Source: Bacteroidia bacterium (GTDB lineage Bacteria > Bacteroidota > Bacteroidia > B-17B0 > Aurantibacillaceae). From it: DNA of 60,478 nucleotides. Shown piece after piece: positions 46,028 to 54,614 of the stretch. A program made the translations under genes and the position numbers. Below the pieces are notes generated by a model. The model had not been told where the DNA came from. It saw nothing but the letters and a program-made list of their open reading frames with translations, and did no database searches. Each line of letters starts with the position of its first letter. Position 1 is the stretch's first letter. The stretch lies in contig JACMNO010000080.1 in assembly GCA_014378485.1 (NCBI GenBank), positions 1-60,478 on the forward strand, given 5' to 3'.

Positions 46028-46978
46028 TTATTTCAATGCATCAATTAATTTCTCAGCCAATTCCACGCCAATACGCTCCTGTGCTTCATTGGTAGCAGCA
46101 CCAATGTGAGGCGTTAAAGAGATTTTAGAATGTTTTAATAAAGCTTCATTTGGAGTAGGTTCATTTTCAAACACGTCTAAACAAGCATGAGCAATCTTCC
46201 CTGAATTTAATCCATTGATCAAATCCGTTTCATCAATCACGCCACCACGGGAAGCATTAATTAAAATAACACCTTGTTTCATTTGAGCGATCTCTTTTTC
46301 AGTAATCATTTTACCACCCGGTACATGCATGGAGATCATATCTGAGTTGCAAATTAATTCTTCCAGGCTCACTGTATTAATTTTTACATCAATCCCTGAA
46401 GTTCCATGAATTTCTAATTTTAAAGTAGCTTCTTTTACAAAAGGATCGTAAGCCAATACTTTCATGCCACAACCTAAAGCGATTTTAGCAGTGTATTGCC
46501 CGATACGGCCAAAGCCAATGATACCTATTGTTTTATCCCTTAATTCAATTCCTTTGGAATAGTTTTTTTTGAGTTCATCAAATTTTGAATCGCCTATGTT
46601 TGGCATATTTCTGTTACTGTCATATACAAAACGAACAGCGTTGAATAAATGCGCAAAAACTAATTCCGCTACTGAGTTACTTGAAGCAGCCGGAGTATTG
46701 ATCACCTGAATTCCTTTAGAACGGGCATAGTCCACATCAATATTATCCATACCAACACCACCACGGCCTATTACTTTTAAACCTGCACAGGCATCAATAA
46801 CATCTTTACGAACTTTTGTAGCACTACGAACTGTTAAGGCAACGTAGCCTTTTTCATTGATTTCTTTTACTAAATTTTCCTGAGCTACTTTTTCTGTTAC
46901 AACAGTGAAGCCTGCTTTTTCCAGTAAGCTTTTTCCTACCGCGTCAATGCCATCATTAGCTAAAATTAATTTGCTCAT
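46028..46978 (-). CDS. serA: D-3-phosphoglycerate dehydrogenase-type D-2-hydroxyacid dehydrogenase
   Basis: The 316-residue protein has the D-2-hydroxyacid dehydrogenase layout. GRGGVGMDNIDVDYARSKGI and NTPAASSNSVAELVFAHLFN are SerA blocks, IGIIGFGRIGQYTAKIALG is the NAD-binding motif, and LINASRGGVIDE and LTPHIGAATNEAQERI carry the catalytic Arg/Glu/His set. It has no ACT domain, so it lacks the usual serine feedback site of long SerA proteins. It probably starts serine synthesis, though other 2-hydroxy-acid substrates cannot be excluded. It is 12 bases from the outer-membrane protein gene upstream. Confidence 0.9.
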   Translation of the reverse strand: MSKLILANDGIDAVGKSLLEKAGFTVVTEKVAQENLVKEINEKGYVALTVRSATKVRKDVIDACAGLKVIGRGGVGMDNIDVDYARSKGIQVINTPAASSNSVAELVFAHLFNAVRFVYDSNRNMPNIGDSKFDELKKNYSKGIELRDKTIGIIGFGRIGQYTAKIALGCGMKVLAYDPFVKEATLKLEIHGTSGIDVKINTVSLEELICNSDMISMHVPGGKMITEKEIAQMKQGVILINASRGGVIDETDLINGLNSGKIAHACLDVFENEPTPNEALLKHSKISLTPHIGAATNEAQERIGVELAEKLIDALK

Positions 46979-46990
46979 AAAAATGTTTTT

Positions 46991-47656
46991 TTAAAATTTA
47001 CCGGACAAACCTGCCTGAATGAGCGGACCACCAATACCTCCTTCAATAGTGATTCCAAAGTTTTTTATAAAATAGTAACGCATTCCAATACCCATTCTGA
47101 ATGAAACCGGTAAAATATTTAATGCATTATCCACCTCATTAACAGAAGCCTGATTATTAAGGTCATTAGAATAAACATTGGTTTGCTTGTAACCAATACC
47201 TGCATTTGCATATGGGTCAAGGAATTTTGAAGTTGCAAAATGTATGTTGATTTTTGCTAACAAGCGTTGTTTGTTAATTCCAACTTTATAATTAAAATTT
47301 TGATTATCATACTGGCCTGTATTAGAGTTGTACACTGAGTTACTTTCAACATAATTAGCAGTTACTGATGCATACGTGTATTCAATACCCAATCCAATCA
47401 TTTTATTGATCATATATTCAAATTTACCTCCTAAATGATTAAGGTTGGTTACGTTAATATTTCCTGAACCTGATTGTGAAACAACAGTTTTAACGTATTT
47501 TCCAACCATATAAGGATAGCCATAAAATGCATCTATAATAAATTTCCCTTTACCTACACAGTTTTCGGAGTCTTCTTTTTTATCATTGTCCTGTGCCTTT
47601 AGGTTAAAACTAAAAAAAATAATTGAGGCTAAAATTAATGCACTGATTTTTTTCAT
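46991..47656 (-). CDS. Outer membrane beta-barrel protein
   Basis: The 221-residue protein has a signal peptide (MKKISALILASIIFFSFNLKAQ) and beta-strand-rich sequence with aromatic girdles (GKFIIDAFYGYPYMVGKYV, MIGLGIEYTYASVTANYVES, LDPYANAGIGYKQTNVYSND) ending LIQAGLSGKF, where a terminal Phe is usual for barrels folded by BAM. It resembles small OprW/OmpW or porin-like Bacteroidota proteins. Ligand unknown. The start fits the ATG at 47656. Confidence 0.8.
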   Translation of the reverse strand: MKKISALILASIIFFSFNLKAQDNDKKEDSENCVGKGKFIIDAFYGYPYMVGKYVKTVVSQSGSGNINVTNLNHLGGKFEYMINKMIGLGIEYTYASVTANYVESNSVYNSNTGQYDNQNFNYKVGINKQRLLAKINIHFATSKFLDPYANAGIGYKQTNVYSNDLNNQASVNEVDNALNILPVSFRMGIGMRYYFIKNFGITIEGGIGGPLIQAGLSGKF

Positions 47657-47674
47657 AATATTTAATTTTAAAAT

Positions 47675-48637
47675 TTATTTCAACTGATCTATAATTGCTT
47701 CAATGCTCATTCCATCTGCTTCCGCTTTATAGTTGCGGATAAGACGATGCCTTAAAATAGCATTGGCAACTGCTTTAACATCTTCAATATCCGGACTGTA
47801 TTTGCCGTTAATAGCAGCATGACATTTTGCTCCAAGTACTAAAAATTGGGAAGCTCTCGGACCGGCACCCCAAGCTAAATATTTTTTAGTTATATCTGCA
47901 CTGAATTCAGAATTTAATCGTGTTTTGTTTACCAGTTTAACGGCATACTCCAACACATTATCTGCTACCGGAATTTTACGGATCACACTTTGAAAATATA
48001 AAATTTCTTCTGCAGAAATAATTTTTCTCAACTCAGCTTTAATATCTGTTGTGGTTAATTTTACTACTTGTAATTCTTCCTGAAAACTAGGATAATCTAA
48101 CCACACATTAAACATAAAACGGTCTAACTGTGCTTCGGGTAGGGGATAGGTGCCTTCCTGTTCAATAGGGTTTTGAGTTGCCAAAACAAAAAACGGATTT
48201 CCCAATTCATATTTTTTTCCTGCTGTAGTCACGCATTTTTCCTGCATAGCTTCTAATAATGCTGCCTGCGTTTTAGGAGGTGTTCTGTTAATTTCATCTG
48301 CCAAAACAATATTTGCAAATAAAGGCCCTTTTATAAATTTGAAATTGCGATGTTCATCCAGGATCTCTGAACCAATAATATCGCTTGGCATAAGGTCGGG
48401 AGTAAACTGAATGCGGTTGAAAGTTAATCCCAATACATCAGCAATAGTATTAACTAATAAGGTTTTCGCTAATCCCGGAACACCAACCAATAAACAATGT
48501 CCTTTGCAGAATATTGAAATTAAAACATTTTTTACGGTATCGTTTTGTCCAACAATCACTTTAGCTATTTCAGCATTAAGTTCTTTATATTTTACTACAA
48601 AAGCATCTAAAGCTTCTACGTCGTTTTTATAATTCAT
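47675..48637 (-). CDS. MoxR-type AAA+ ATPase
   Basis: The 320-residue protein has the MoxR signature: Walker A GVPGLAKT, Walker B VLADEINRTPPKTQ with AALLEAMQEKCVT after it, the sensor ATQNPIEQEGTYPLPEAQLD, and ARG finger-type text near LDRFMFNVWLDY. MoxR proteins act as chaperones, often for vWA-domain partners. Here no vWA gene is adjacent; one lies at the left window edge, about 47 kb away. The start is the ATG at 48637. Confidence 0.95.
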   Translation of the reverse strand: MNYKNDVEALDAFVVKYKELNAEIAKVIVGQNDTVKNVLISIFCKGHCLLVGVPGLAKTLLVNTIADVLGLTFNRIQFTPDLMPSDIIGSEILDEHRNFKFIKGPLFANIVLADEINRTPPKTQAALLEAMQEKCVTTAGKKYELGNPFFVLATQNPIEQEGTYPLPEAQLDRFMFNVWLDYPSFQEELQVVKLTTTDIKAELRKIISAEEILYFQSVIRKIPVADNVLEYAVKLVNKTRLNSEFSADITKKYLAWGAGPRASQFLVLGAKCHAAINGKYSPDIEDVKAVANAILRHRLIRNYKAEADGMSIEAIIDQLK

Positions 48638-48662
48638 ATTTGTTTTACCGATTTTTTAAATA

Positions 48663-48678
48663 TTTCTCGAGTTCGCTC
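48663..48678. repeat. Half-copy of the GAGTCGAG-type repeat
   Basis: TTCTCGAGTTCGCTCGAA differs by one base from the right arm of the repeat at 45940 (TTCTCGACTTCGCTCGAA). It lies between moxR and the SurA-like gene and may be an eroded copy. Confidence 0.5.
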
Positions 48679-48696
48679 GAACAAACATTTATTTAA

Positions 48697-50052
48697 TTAT
48701 TGGGCAATTGTCCAGTTATATTCTAATTTGCAGGTATTGAATTCATTATCAATTTTTATATAAGTTGATTTTGATTTTTTAGTAATCCAATCTTTAACTG
48801 ATTTTTTTTGTCTTTCAAAAGTGGCCATATTCAAAAGTTTAATATAATCATCCTGCATGTTAGCCTTGTGTGGTTCGGTTCTTGATTTTAAATAAACGAT
48901 TCGCCAAGCTTGTTTTGCATCTGCTCCAACATGCTGTATCACCGGACTCACATCGCCCACTTTCATTTGATTTTCTAGCATGAAAACTAAATTCTGATCC
49001 ATTTCACCGATTTCATCCAGTTCCCATTTTGTGCTGTTGGCATTAGGGTTTACTAATAGACCTCCGTTTTGTTTGGTGTCTTTATCTGTACTGAATCTTA
49101 ATGCTGCATCTGCAAATTTGATCTGACCGCTTACGATTAATTCCCTGATGCTGTCTAATTCTTCTTTTGCTTTTAATACTTCCATTTGTGAGATCTTAGG
49201 CGACATTAACACATGTCTTACATCTACTGACTCTCCTTTACGGGCAACAACCTGCATAAAATGGTATCCATAAGATGTTTCAAAAATTTCTGATACTTCT
49301 CCGGCTTTCAACCTGAAAGCAACCGCTTCAAACTCCGGAACCATTTGCCCGCGCATCACGGATTCATAACGGCCACCGTTTTTTGCAGATCCCGGATCTT
49401 CACTATATAATGCTGCAATTACGCTCATGCTTTCACCATTTACCACACGCTGTCTGTATATTTCCAACTGCTCACGTACCGCTTTTTTTGCCGCGTCAGA
49501 TATGGGTGGTTTTCTTACGATATGGCCGATCTCTAATTCTGAATTGATCAAAGGAAGGCTATCTAATGGTAAAGTGCCGTAAAAAGCTCTGACTTCGCTG
49601 GGAGTTAATTTTGCTTCACCGGTTACTTTTTGCTGCATTTTTTGAGCCAGTAACTGATTCTTCACATCATCTCTTAATTCGTCTTTAAAAACACTGATCC
49701 GTTTACCGTAAAATGCTTCAAATTTTTCCTCACTACCAAGCATGCCAACGTAATACTGAATCCTACGATTTAATTCACCTTCCACCTCGGCATCAGCTAC
49801 AACAATACTATCTCTGTCAGCCTGTGATAATAATAATTTTTGAAATAAAAGATCTTCAAAGGTCTTGCACCTGTCTGCCTGTGTCAATTCTTTTTTTTCT
49901 TTTTGCTCTTTCTGTTGCAATAAATTAGTTTCAATTTCTGATAAAAGCAAAGGGTTTTTACCGATAATGGCTACTACTTTATCCAACACCTGTGGCTGAG
50001 CGTTGGTAATAATCACTAAAAATAGAAAGGCAATAACAAGTTTTAAGTTCAT
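48697..50052 (-). CDS. SurA-like periplasmic peptidyl-prolyl isomerase
   Basis: The 451-residue protein has a signal peptide (MNLKLVIAFLFLVIITNAQ), a SurA N-terminal domain (PQVLDKVVAIIGKNPLLLSE, DRCKTFEDLLFQKLLLSQAD) and two parvulin domains (about 170-265 and 275-385). The first has IAALYSEDPGSAKNGGRYES and YGYHFMQVVARK; the second is less conserved (DAALRFSTDKDTKQNGGLLV). It should help outer-membrane proteins fold. It lies nine bases after the smaller parvulin-type lipoprotein gene and is part of a likely three-gene chain. Confidence 0.93.
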   Translation of the reverse strand: MNLKLVIAFLFLVIITNAQPQVLDKVVAIIGKNPLLLSEIETNLLQQKEQKEKKELTQADRCKTFEDLLFQKLLLSQADRDSIVVADAEVEGELNRRIQYYVGMLGSEEKFEAFYGKRISVFKDELRDDVKNQLLAQKMQQKVTGEAKLTPSEVRAFYGTLPLDSLPLINSELEIGHIVRKPPISDAAKKAVREQLEIYRQRVVNGESMSVIAALYSEDPGSAKNGGRYESVMRGQMVPEFEAVAFRLKAGEVSEIFETSYGYHFMQVVARKGESVDVRHVLMSPKISQMEVLKAKEELDSIRELIVSGQIKFADAALRFSTDKDTKQNGGLLVNPNANSTKWELDEIGEMDQNLVFMLENQMKVGDVSPVIQHVGADAKQAWRIVYLKSRTEPHKANMQDDYIKLLNMATFERQKKSVKDWITKKSKSTYIKIDNEFNTCKLEYNWTIAQ

Positions 50053-50061
50053 TTTACTAAG

Positions 50062-50931
50062 TTAATTATAAATTTCTAATTCTTTATTTGTTTTGGCTTT
50101 ATCAAAAAAGTCTTTTTTGATGCTGTTGATCAATAATTGTTTCCGTTGATTGATCAGCATGTTTTTGATATTATTTTTTTCAAAATTTAAAGGGGATAAT
50201 GTATTTTTTGATTTTACTTCAATGATCTTCAGGAAGTAAAAGCTCATAGCGTCGGTAAACTCAAATATTTTTCCGTTTTGAATATTATAGTCCGGTATTT
50301 CTTTTAACTGATTAATTTCTTTTTTCAGATCGTCATACATCAGCCATGTATTATCGTTCATGAAATAATTATTGGCATATTGAATGCACATACTTTTTAA
50401 TTGTTCGGCGTCTTTTGGATTTGTTGAATAACATAATTTTTTAAGTTTGGAAAGATTAGGAATATTAGCAGGTGTTTTTACATAAAGCACTTTAACAATA
50501 TTATTTTTCAGTAAAAAATTTTGAGAATTAGCATTATAATATGTCTCGATCTGATCATCAGTTATAGTAGTATCGAGTTTTTCATTAATAAGCCTTGCCT
50601 GGAATTTATAGGATAATAATTCTTTTTTGTAAGCGTCAAGCTCTTTAATGATGTCCAGTTCTTCCTCTGTTAAATAGTTAATTGCCTGCTGGTAAAAGGC
50701 TTCATTATACGCCCATTTATTAATATAATTTTGTATAAAAGCGGCACTGTCAGATTTAGATAAATCCTCTGGAACTAATTTCTTCAGGTCACTCATGAAT
50801 AGTTGGCTAGTATTTACCTTAGCGATTACCTTTCCTTTATTTTCACTAACATCAGGCGCTTTATTGCAGGAAATTGCAAGGCATAGCTGTACCAGAAGAA
50901 AGAAAATAATTATTTTGGAAGTATGCAACAA
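50062..50931 (-). CDS. Parvulin-related lipoprotein
   Basis: The 289-residue protein has a lipoprotein signal (box AISC, Cys22) and a SurA-like N-terminal helical part (GKVIAKVNTSQLFMSDLKKL, AFIQNYINKWAYNEAFYQQA). A PpiC domain is only faintly visible; the middle reads as a helical chaperone domain (KLDTTITDDQIETYYNANSQ). It may be a chaperone that has lost isomerase activity. It lies between two clear parvulins and shares their orientation; a terminator separates it from the 720-residue gene upstream. Confidence 0.8.
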   Translation of the reverse strand: MLHTSKIIIFFLLVQLCLAISCNKAPDVSENKGKVIAKVNTSQLFMSDLKKLVPEDLSKSDSAAFIQNYINKWAYNEAFYQQAINYLTEEELDIIKELDAYKKELLSYKFQARLINEKLDTTITDDQIETYYNANSQNFLLKNNIVKVLYVKTPANIPNLSKLKKLCYSTNPKDAEQLKSMCIQYANNYFMNDNTWLMYDDLKKEINQLKEIPDYNIQNGKIFEFTDAMSFYFLKIIEVKSKNTLSPLNFEKNNIKNMLINQRKQLLINSIKKDFFDKAKTNKELEIYN

Positions 50932-50946
50932 GCCTTCTATAATACG

Positions 50947-50979
50947 AAAAGGCTGTATCCTATATAGCTACAGCCTTTT
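50947..50979 (-). terminator. Terminator between parvulin genes
   Basis: AAAAGGCTGTA and TACAGCCTTTT pair exactly around an 11-base loop. It lies after the 720-residue parvulin gene and before the lipoprotein start, so the chain is probably two transcripts or has read-through. Confidence 0.8.
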
Positions 50980-50998
50980 CTATTTTTTGATTTTAATA

Positions 50999-53131
50999 TT
51001 ATTTGACTGTACTTAAAACGTCTTCGTTTACTTTAACGGTGTATTTGTTTTTTAAGTAAGCCAACCATTCTTTTTCAAGGTAATTCTGATAATCCGCAGT
51101 GATCATTCCTTTTGCTTCAGCAATTGTTTTTGGTGTTTTCCCCATTAGTTTATTAACTACCAATACAGTTGTCTTATTTTCTTTGGTATCTTTGATGTCA
51201 GAAGAAGCAACTCCTTGTTTCCAATTGGCATCAACATCTTTATTTTCACCTTTTAAGTAAGTAATGTTTTCAACTGTTACGTTTAGCTGGGAAGTTTTGT
51301 TTACAGCATCCACTATTTCTTTTTCGGTTTTATTTTTCTTAAGCATTGCACGCACTTCTTTTGCTACTTTTTCATTAGCACATTTGTACATAGAAACTTC
51401 AGCACGCTCATCCCATAAATAATTATTTTTATGAGTTTCGTAAAACGCTTTTAAGCCGGCAGTATCCTTTACGGCTTTGCTCCATACCTTCTGATCAGTT
51501 AAGTCAAATAGTAAGATTCCGTCCCTGTATTCTTTTAGTAAATTTTTGAATTCAGGATATTTTGCTTCTAATCTTTCATCTTCATAATTGATCAGGGTTT
51601 CGTCAACATATTCCTTGTAGGATTGTTGCAGGAACATGTTATTATCCACTTTTGGCCTGGCTGTTTGATGTGTTTCAATGTATTTGGCAAAATCGTTTTG
51701 GCCATAAATGATAATTGTTTCTTTACCTTCTTTATCTTTGTTTGATAGTCTGAATATTTCTTTTTTACCTAACTTCTCAGCTTTTTTAGCTTCCCATTTC
51801 CCCTGGAAAACGGTTGAGTCCAGTACTTTCAAAAACTCCATTCTAGCGGCAGTGTTTTCTTTAAAATTATTTTCCTTTTTAATTTTCTCGATCAAAGAAG
51901 TTCGCCCAGCTTGAGTACGGCTGTCTTTCCCGATTTTTTGTTTAAGATCGCCTTTCATATCAGCAAAAGAAGCAAGACCTTTTTTGTCGATACGTTTTAC
52001 AATATGCCAACCATAATTTGTTGTGAATGGTGCACTGTAATCTCCGTTGTTTGCTAGTGCAAAAGCCGCTTTTTCAAATTCAATTGGCATTCTGCTGCTT
52101 CCAAACCATTGTAGTTGCCCGCCTTTTTCAGCACTTGGTTTATCATCAGAAAACTGACGTGCAAGATCTTCAAATTTTTCCCCGGCTTTTAGTTTGCTAT
52201 GTATTTCGTCAATTTTTGTTTTTAAATTTTCTTTTTCTTTTTCTCCCATGTCCTTGGCAAATTTCACCATGATATGAGCGGTTAAAATTTCTCCCTGGCT
52301 TGTACGTTTATCAGCAATTTTTAAGATGTGGTAACCAAAGCGTGTTCTTACAGGCATTGTAATTTCTCCTACATTTGTTTTATAAGCAGCATTTTCAAAA
52401 GGATAAACCATTTGCAGGGAAGTAAAATATCCAAGGTCACCGCCATTATCAGCAGCTGAAGGGTCTTCAGATGTTTTTTTGGCAGCTGCACCAAATTTAT
52501 CACTACCGGTATTTATGGTTGATGAAATATTTTTGATGGCTGATAACTTCGTGTTATAATTTATAGAGTCAGCATGATGAGAAGTTTTAGTTAAGCCTGA
52601 TGAGCTCTTCTTCAATAGGTTTTCGTATTCAGTCAATTTAGCAGGAGTAGGATTTTTTCCCATTAAGGCATCACGAATAATTATTAAACGCGTATAAGCT
52701 TCAATGGTATCTTTAGGCAGAGCATCTTCAGCAACACGAATTAAGATATGCGCTGCTTTAATTTCAGTTTTCATGCGATCGTATGCTTCCTGTAAAAGAG
52801 CATCATTCACGTTTTTGTCTGTTAAATAAGGTGCAGCTAATTGTTTGCGGTATCCTGCCAGTTCTGTTTTAAAAGCACTGTTTGTATCCAAACCGTTAGC
52901 TTCGGCTTCAAACACCTTCATTTTAAATGTAGAGAAAAGATCCACATATTCCTTTACTGATTTTTGTTCTTTGTTTACTTCTTTACCGCTGTTTTTTTTG
53001 TAAACATTTTCGAACTCACTTTTATAAACAGGCTTTCCGTTTATAGTCATGATCACTGGTTCGGTAGTTTGGGCCATTGCAGCAAAACCTATAGCCGTCA
53101 ATACTAAAAATCCTGGAGTACGTTTCTTCAT
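50999..53131 (-). CDS. Large periplasmic peptidyl-prolyl isomerase with tandem parvulin domains
   Basis: From the ATG at 53131 (MKKRTPGFLVLTAIGFAAMA) the protein has 710 residues and a signal peptide. A SurA-like N-terminal part (VIMTINGKPVYKSEFENVYK) is followed by two parvulin domains. The first (about 115-285) starts KAAHILIRVAED and holds an insert of about 70 residues before EDPSAADNGGDLGYFTSLQM. The second (about 290-395) is standard: TAHIMVKFAKDMG, FSDDKPSAEKGGQLQWFGSS, TTNYGWHIVKRI. The last 310 residues are charged, helical and chaperone-like. It may fold outer-membrane or T9SS proteins. The frame extends to 53161 but the extra residues break the signal peptide. Confidence 0.92.
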   Translation of the reverse strand: MKKRTPGFLVLTAIGFAAMAQTTEPVIMTINGKPVYKSEFENVYKKNSGKEVNKEQKSVKEYVDLFSTFKMKVFEAEANGLDTNSAFKTELAGYRKQLAAPYLTDKNVNDALLQEAYDRMKTEIKAAHILIRVAEDALPKDTIEAYTRLIIIRDALMGKNPTPAKLTEYENLLKKSSSGLTKTSHHADSINYNTKLSAIKNISSTINTGSDKFGAAAKKTSEDPSAADNGGDLGYFTSLQMVYPFENAAYKTNVGEITMPVRTRFGYHILKIADKRTSQGEILTAHIMVKFAKDMGEKEKENLKTKIDEIHSKLKAGEKFEDLARQFSDDKPSAEKGGQLQWFGSSRMPIEFEKAAFALANNGDYSAPFTTNYGWHIVKRIDKKGLASFADMKGDLKQKIGKDSRTQAGRTSLIEKIKKENNFKENTAARMEFLKVLDSTVFQGKWEAKKAEKLGKKEIFRLSNKDKEGKETIIIYGQNDFAKYIETHQTARPKVDNNMFLQQSYKEYVDETLINYEDERLEAKYPEFKNLLKEYRDGILLFDLTDQKVWSKAVKDTAGLKAFYETHKNNYLWDERAEVSMYKCANEKVAKEVRAMLKKNKTEKEIVDAVNKTSQLNVTVENITYLKGENKDVDANWKQGVASSDIKDTKENKTTVLVVNKLMGKTPKTIAEAKGMITADYQNYLEKEWLAYLKNKYTVKVNEDVLSTVK

Positions 53132-53158
53132 ATGTATGTTTAATTTTTTTAAAGCGAA

Positions 53159-53166
53159 CAAATTTA
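53159..53166 (-). promoter_or_regulatory. -7 element for the large parvulin gene
   Basis: TAAATTTG on the minus strand, 27 bases before the ATG at 53131. Confidence 0.45.
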
Positions 53167-53197
53167 TAATTTTTTTTAATTTATACGGCAGATACTG

Positions 53198-54307
53198 TTA
53201 TTTAATCACTTCTTCTAATTTAGCATCCAAATCAGCACCTCTTAAGTTTTTGGCAATAATCTTTCCTTCTTTATCCAATAATAAATTTTGAGGAATACTA
53301 GTGATGCCGTATAATTTACCGGCTTCATTTCCCCAGCCTTTCAAGTCACTGATCTGCGTCCAAGTTAACTGATCTTTCTCAATAGCTTGAATCCACTTAT
53401 CTTTTGCCTGATCAAATGAAACTCCTAAAACGGTGAATCCTTTATCTTTATATTTATTATAGGCCATTACAACATTGGGATTTTCTGCTCTGCACGGCCC
53501 GCACCAGCTTGCCCAAAAATCTACCAATACATATTTTCCTTTAAGATCGGTCAGGTTTACCATTTTTCCATTCGGATCAGCTTGTGAGAAATTAGCTGCA
53601 GGAAACCCAATAGTGGTGCCTCTCAACTGTATTAATTTTTCCTGGGCTAGTTTGCCGTATTTAGTTTTAAGGATACTTTTATCTAATAATCCAACGATTT
53701 TCTCCAGATCTTCAATGGTGGCATTTGAATTTTGATTGTTAAAATAGATAGCATAACCGCTCACGGCAGATTTAGGATGGGTTTTAATAAAATTTTCCAT
53801 CGATGATTTTACATCCTTATCCAATGCCTGGTATTCAGCCACTTTTTCGTTCATTTTGGCAGCATCTCCTTTTGATTTCGCTTCATTGTAGGCATTTACC
53901 ATTACCTGCTGTTTTAAACCAAAACCAGACATCAAGGCGTTATAATCACCATAATCTTTTTGGGTTTGACCGCCGGAAACTTTTGATTGCGGTAAACTGT
54001 CTATGTTGCCGACAATAGTAGTTTTACCTCCATCAACAAAAAAGATCAGATTAGGCTGCTCATTTATATTCCTGGATTTTGTCAGCCAGTACATATTAGG
54101 TTCAGTCACTTTTCCGTTAAAAGTGAATTTGCCCGATTTTATTTTGGCACTATCTGTGATATCTTTACCATCCCATTTGTGGTGAATGAATGTATACGAA
54201 TTGTCTGGAGCACTTCTTAATGAACCGTTTATACTGAAATTATAAGAAGATTGAGCTGAAACAGAAAAGGCAAATGCTGAAAGACCAATAAAGAATAGTT
54301 TTGTCAT
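53198..54307 (-). CDS. TlpA-like thiol-disulfide oxidoreductase with DUF4369-type N-terminus
   Basis: The 369-residue protein from the ATG at 54307 (MTKLFFIGLSAFAFSVSAQ) has a signal peptide. The N-terminal beta domain (about 20-120; FSINGSLRSAPDNSYTFIHH) is the DUF4369 type. The C-terminal half (about 235-369) is a thioredoxin-fold domain: GKYVLVDFWASWCGPCRAEN holds CxxC, then GFTVLGVSFDQAKDKWIQAI and YGITSIPQNLLLDKEGKIIA with the cis-Pro. It should reduce or shuffle disulfides in the periplasm. A TTG start 21 bases upstream is unlikely, as it breaks the signal peptide. It neighbours the parvulin genes, so a shared role in protein maturation is plausible. Confidence 0.92.
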   Translation of the reverse strand: MTKLFFIGLSAFAFSVSAQSSYNFSINGSLRSAPDNSYTFIHHKWDGKDITDSAKIKSGKFTFNGKVTEPNMYWLTKSRNINEQPNLIFFVDGGKTTIVGNIDSLPQSKVSGGQTQKDYGDYNALMSGFGLKQQVMVNAYNEAKSKGDAAKMNEKVAEYQALDKDVKSSMENFIKTHPKSAVSGYAIYFNNQNSNATIEDLEKIVGLLDKSILKTKYGKLAQEKLIQLRGTTIGFPAANFSQADPNGKMVNLTDLKGKYVLVDFWASWCGPCRAENPNVVMAYNKYKDKGFTVLGVSFDQAKDKWIQAIEKDQLTWTQISDLKGWGNEAGKLYGITSIPQNLLLDKEGKIIAKNLRGADLDAKLEEVIK

Positions 54308-54325
54308 TTTTTTGATGTTAACAGG

Positions 54326-54333
54326 CAAATGTA
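54326..54333 (-). promoter_or_regulatory. -7 element for the TlpA-like gene
   Basis: TACATTTG on the minus strand, 18 bases before the ATG at 54307. The leader would be about a dozen bases. Confidence 0.45.
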
Positions 54334-54485
54334 GTTTTTATTGTGAGTTTATAGAAGGTTGATTCGTTAAAAAATGAAAATATTACCTCATAAAGGGGGC
54401 TAATCTAATCTGTTTTAGAAAAAGTATATCTAATTAAGTAATTGTTAAATGTTTCTTATTTAATTATCATTTTTATTCACAATTG

Positions 54486-54516
54486 TTTGTGGGTAGCTCA
54501 AATTGTCTTATTTTTG
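54486..54516 (+). promoter_or_regulatory. Full -33/-7 promoter for the lamin-tail gene
   Basis: TTTG (54486-54489) and TATTTTTG (54509-54516) are 19 bases apart, the best match in the window to the Bacteroidota consensus. The leader to the ATG at 54615 would be about 90 bases. Confidence 0.75.
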
Positions 54517-54614
54517 CTTTGCTAAAATTGACCACCCTATAAGAGAAGTTCTATTCTGAACCCACCTTAAACCACTTTTAGAGAATAAATATTTAAACAT
54601 CTAAAAATTATAAC

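Larger units (their letters stand above)
54308..54614. other. Intergenic region with divergent promoters
   Basis: This 307-base gap separates the divergent TlpA-like and lamin-tail genes. It has no coding sequence. It holds a TACATTTG -7 element (54333-54326, minus) for the TlpA-like gene and a good two-part promoter for the lamin-tail gene at 54486-54516. The rest is AT-rich with no repeat or operator that I can define. Confidence 0.7.

Noticed and set aside
47675..48637. MoxR-vWA chaperone system with the protein at the left edge
   Set aside because: MoxR partners are normally adjacent; the vWA gene is about 47 kb away and looks like a secreted adhesion-type protein.
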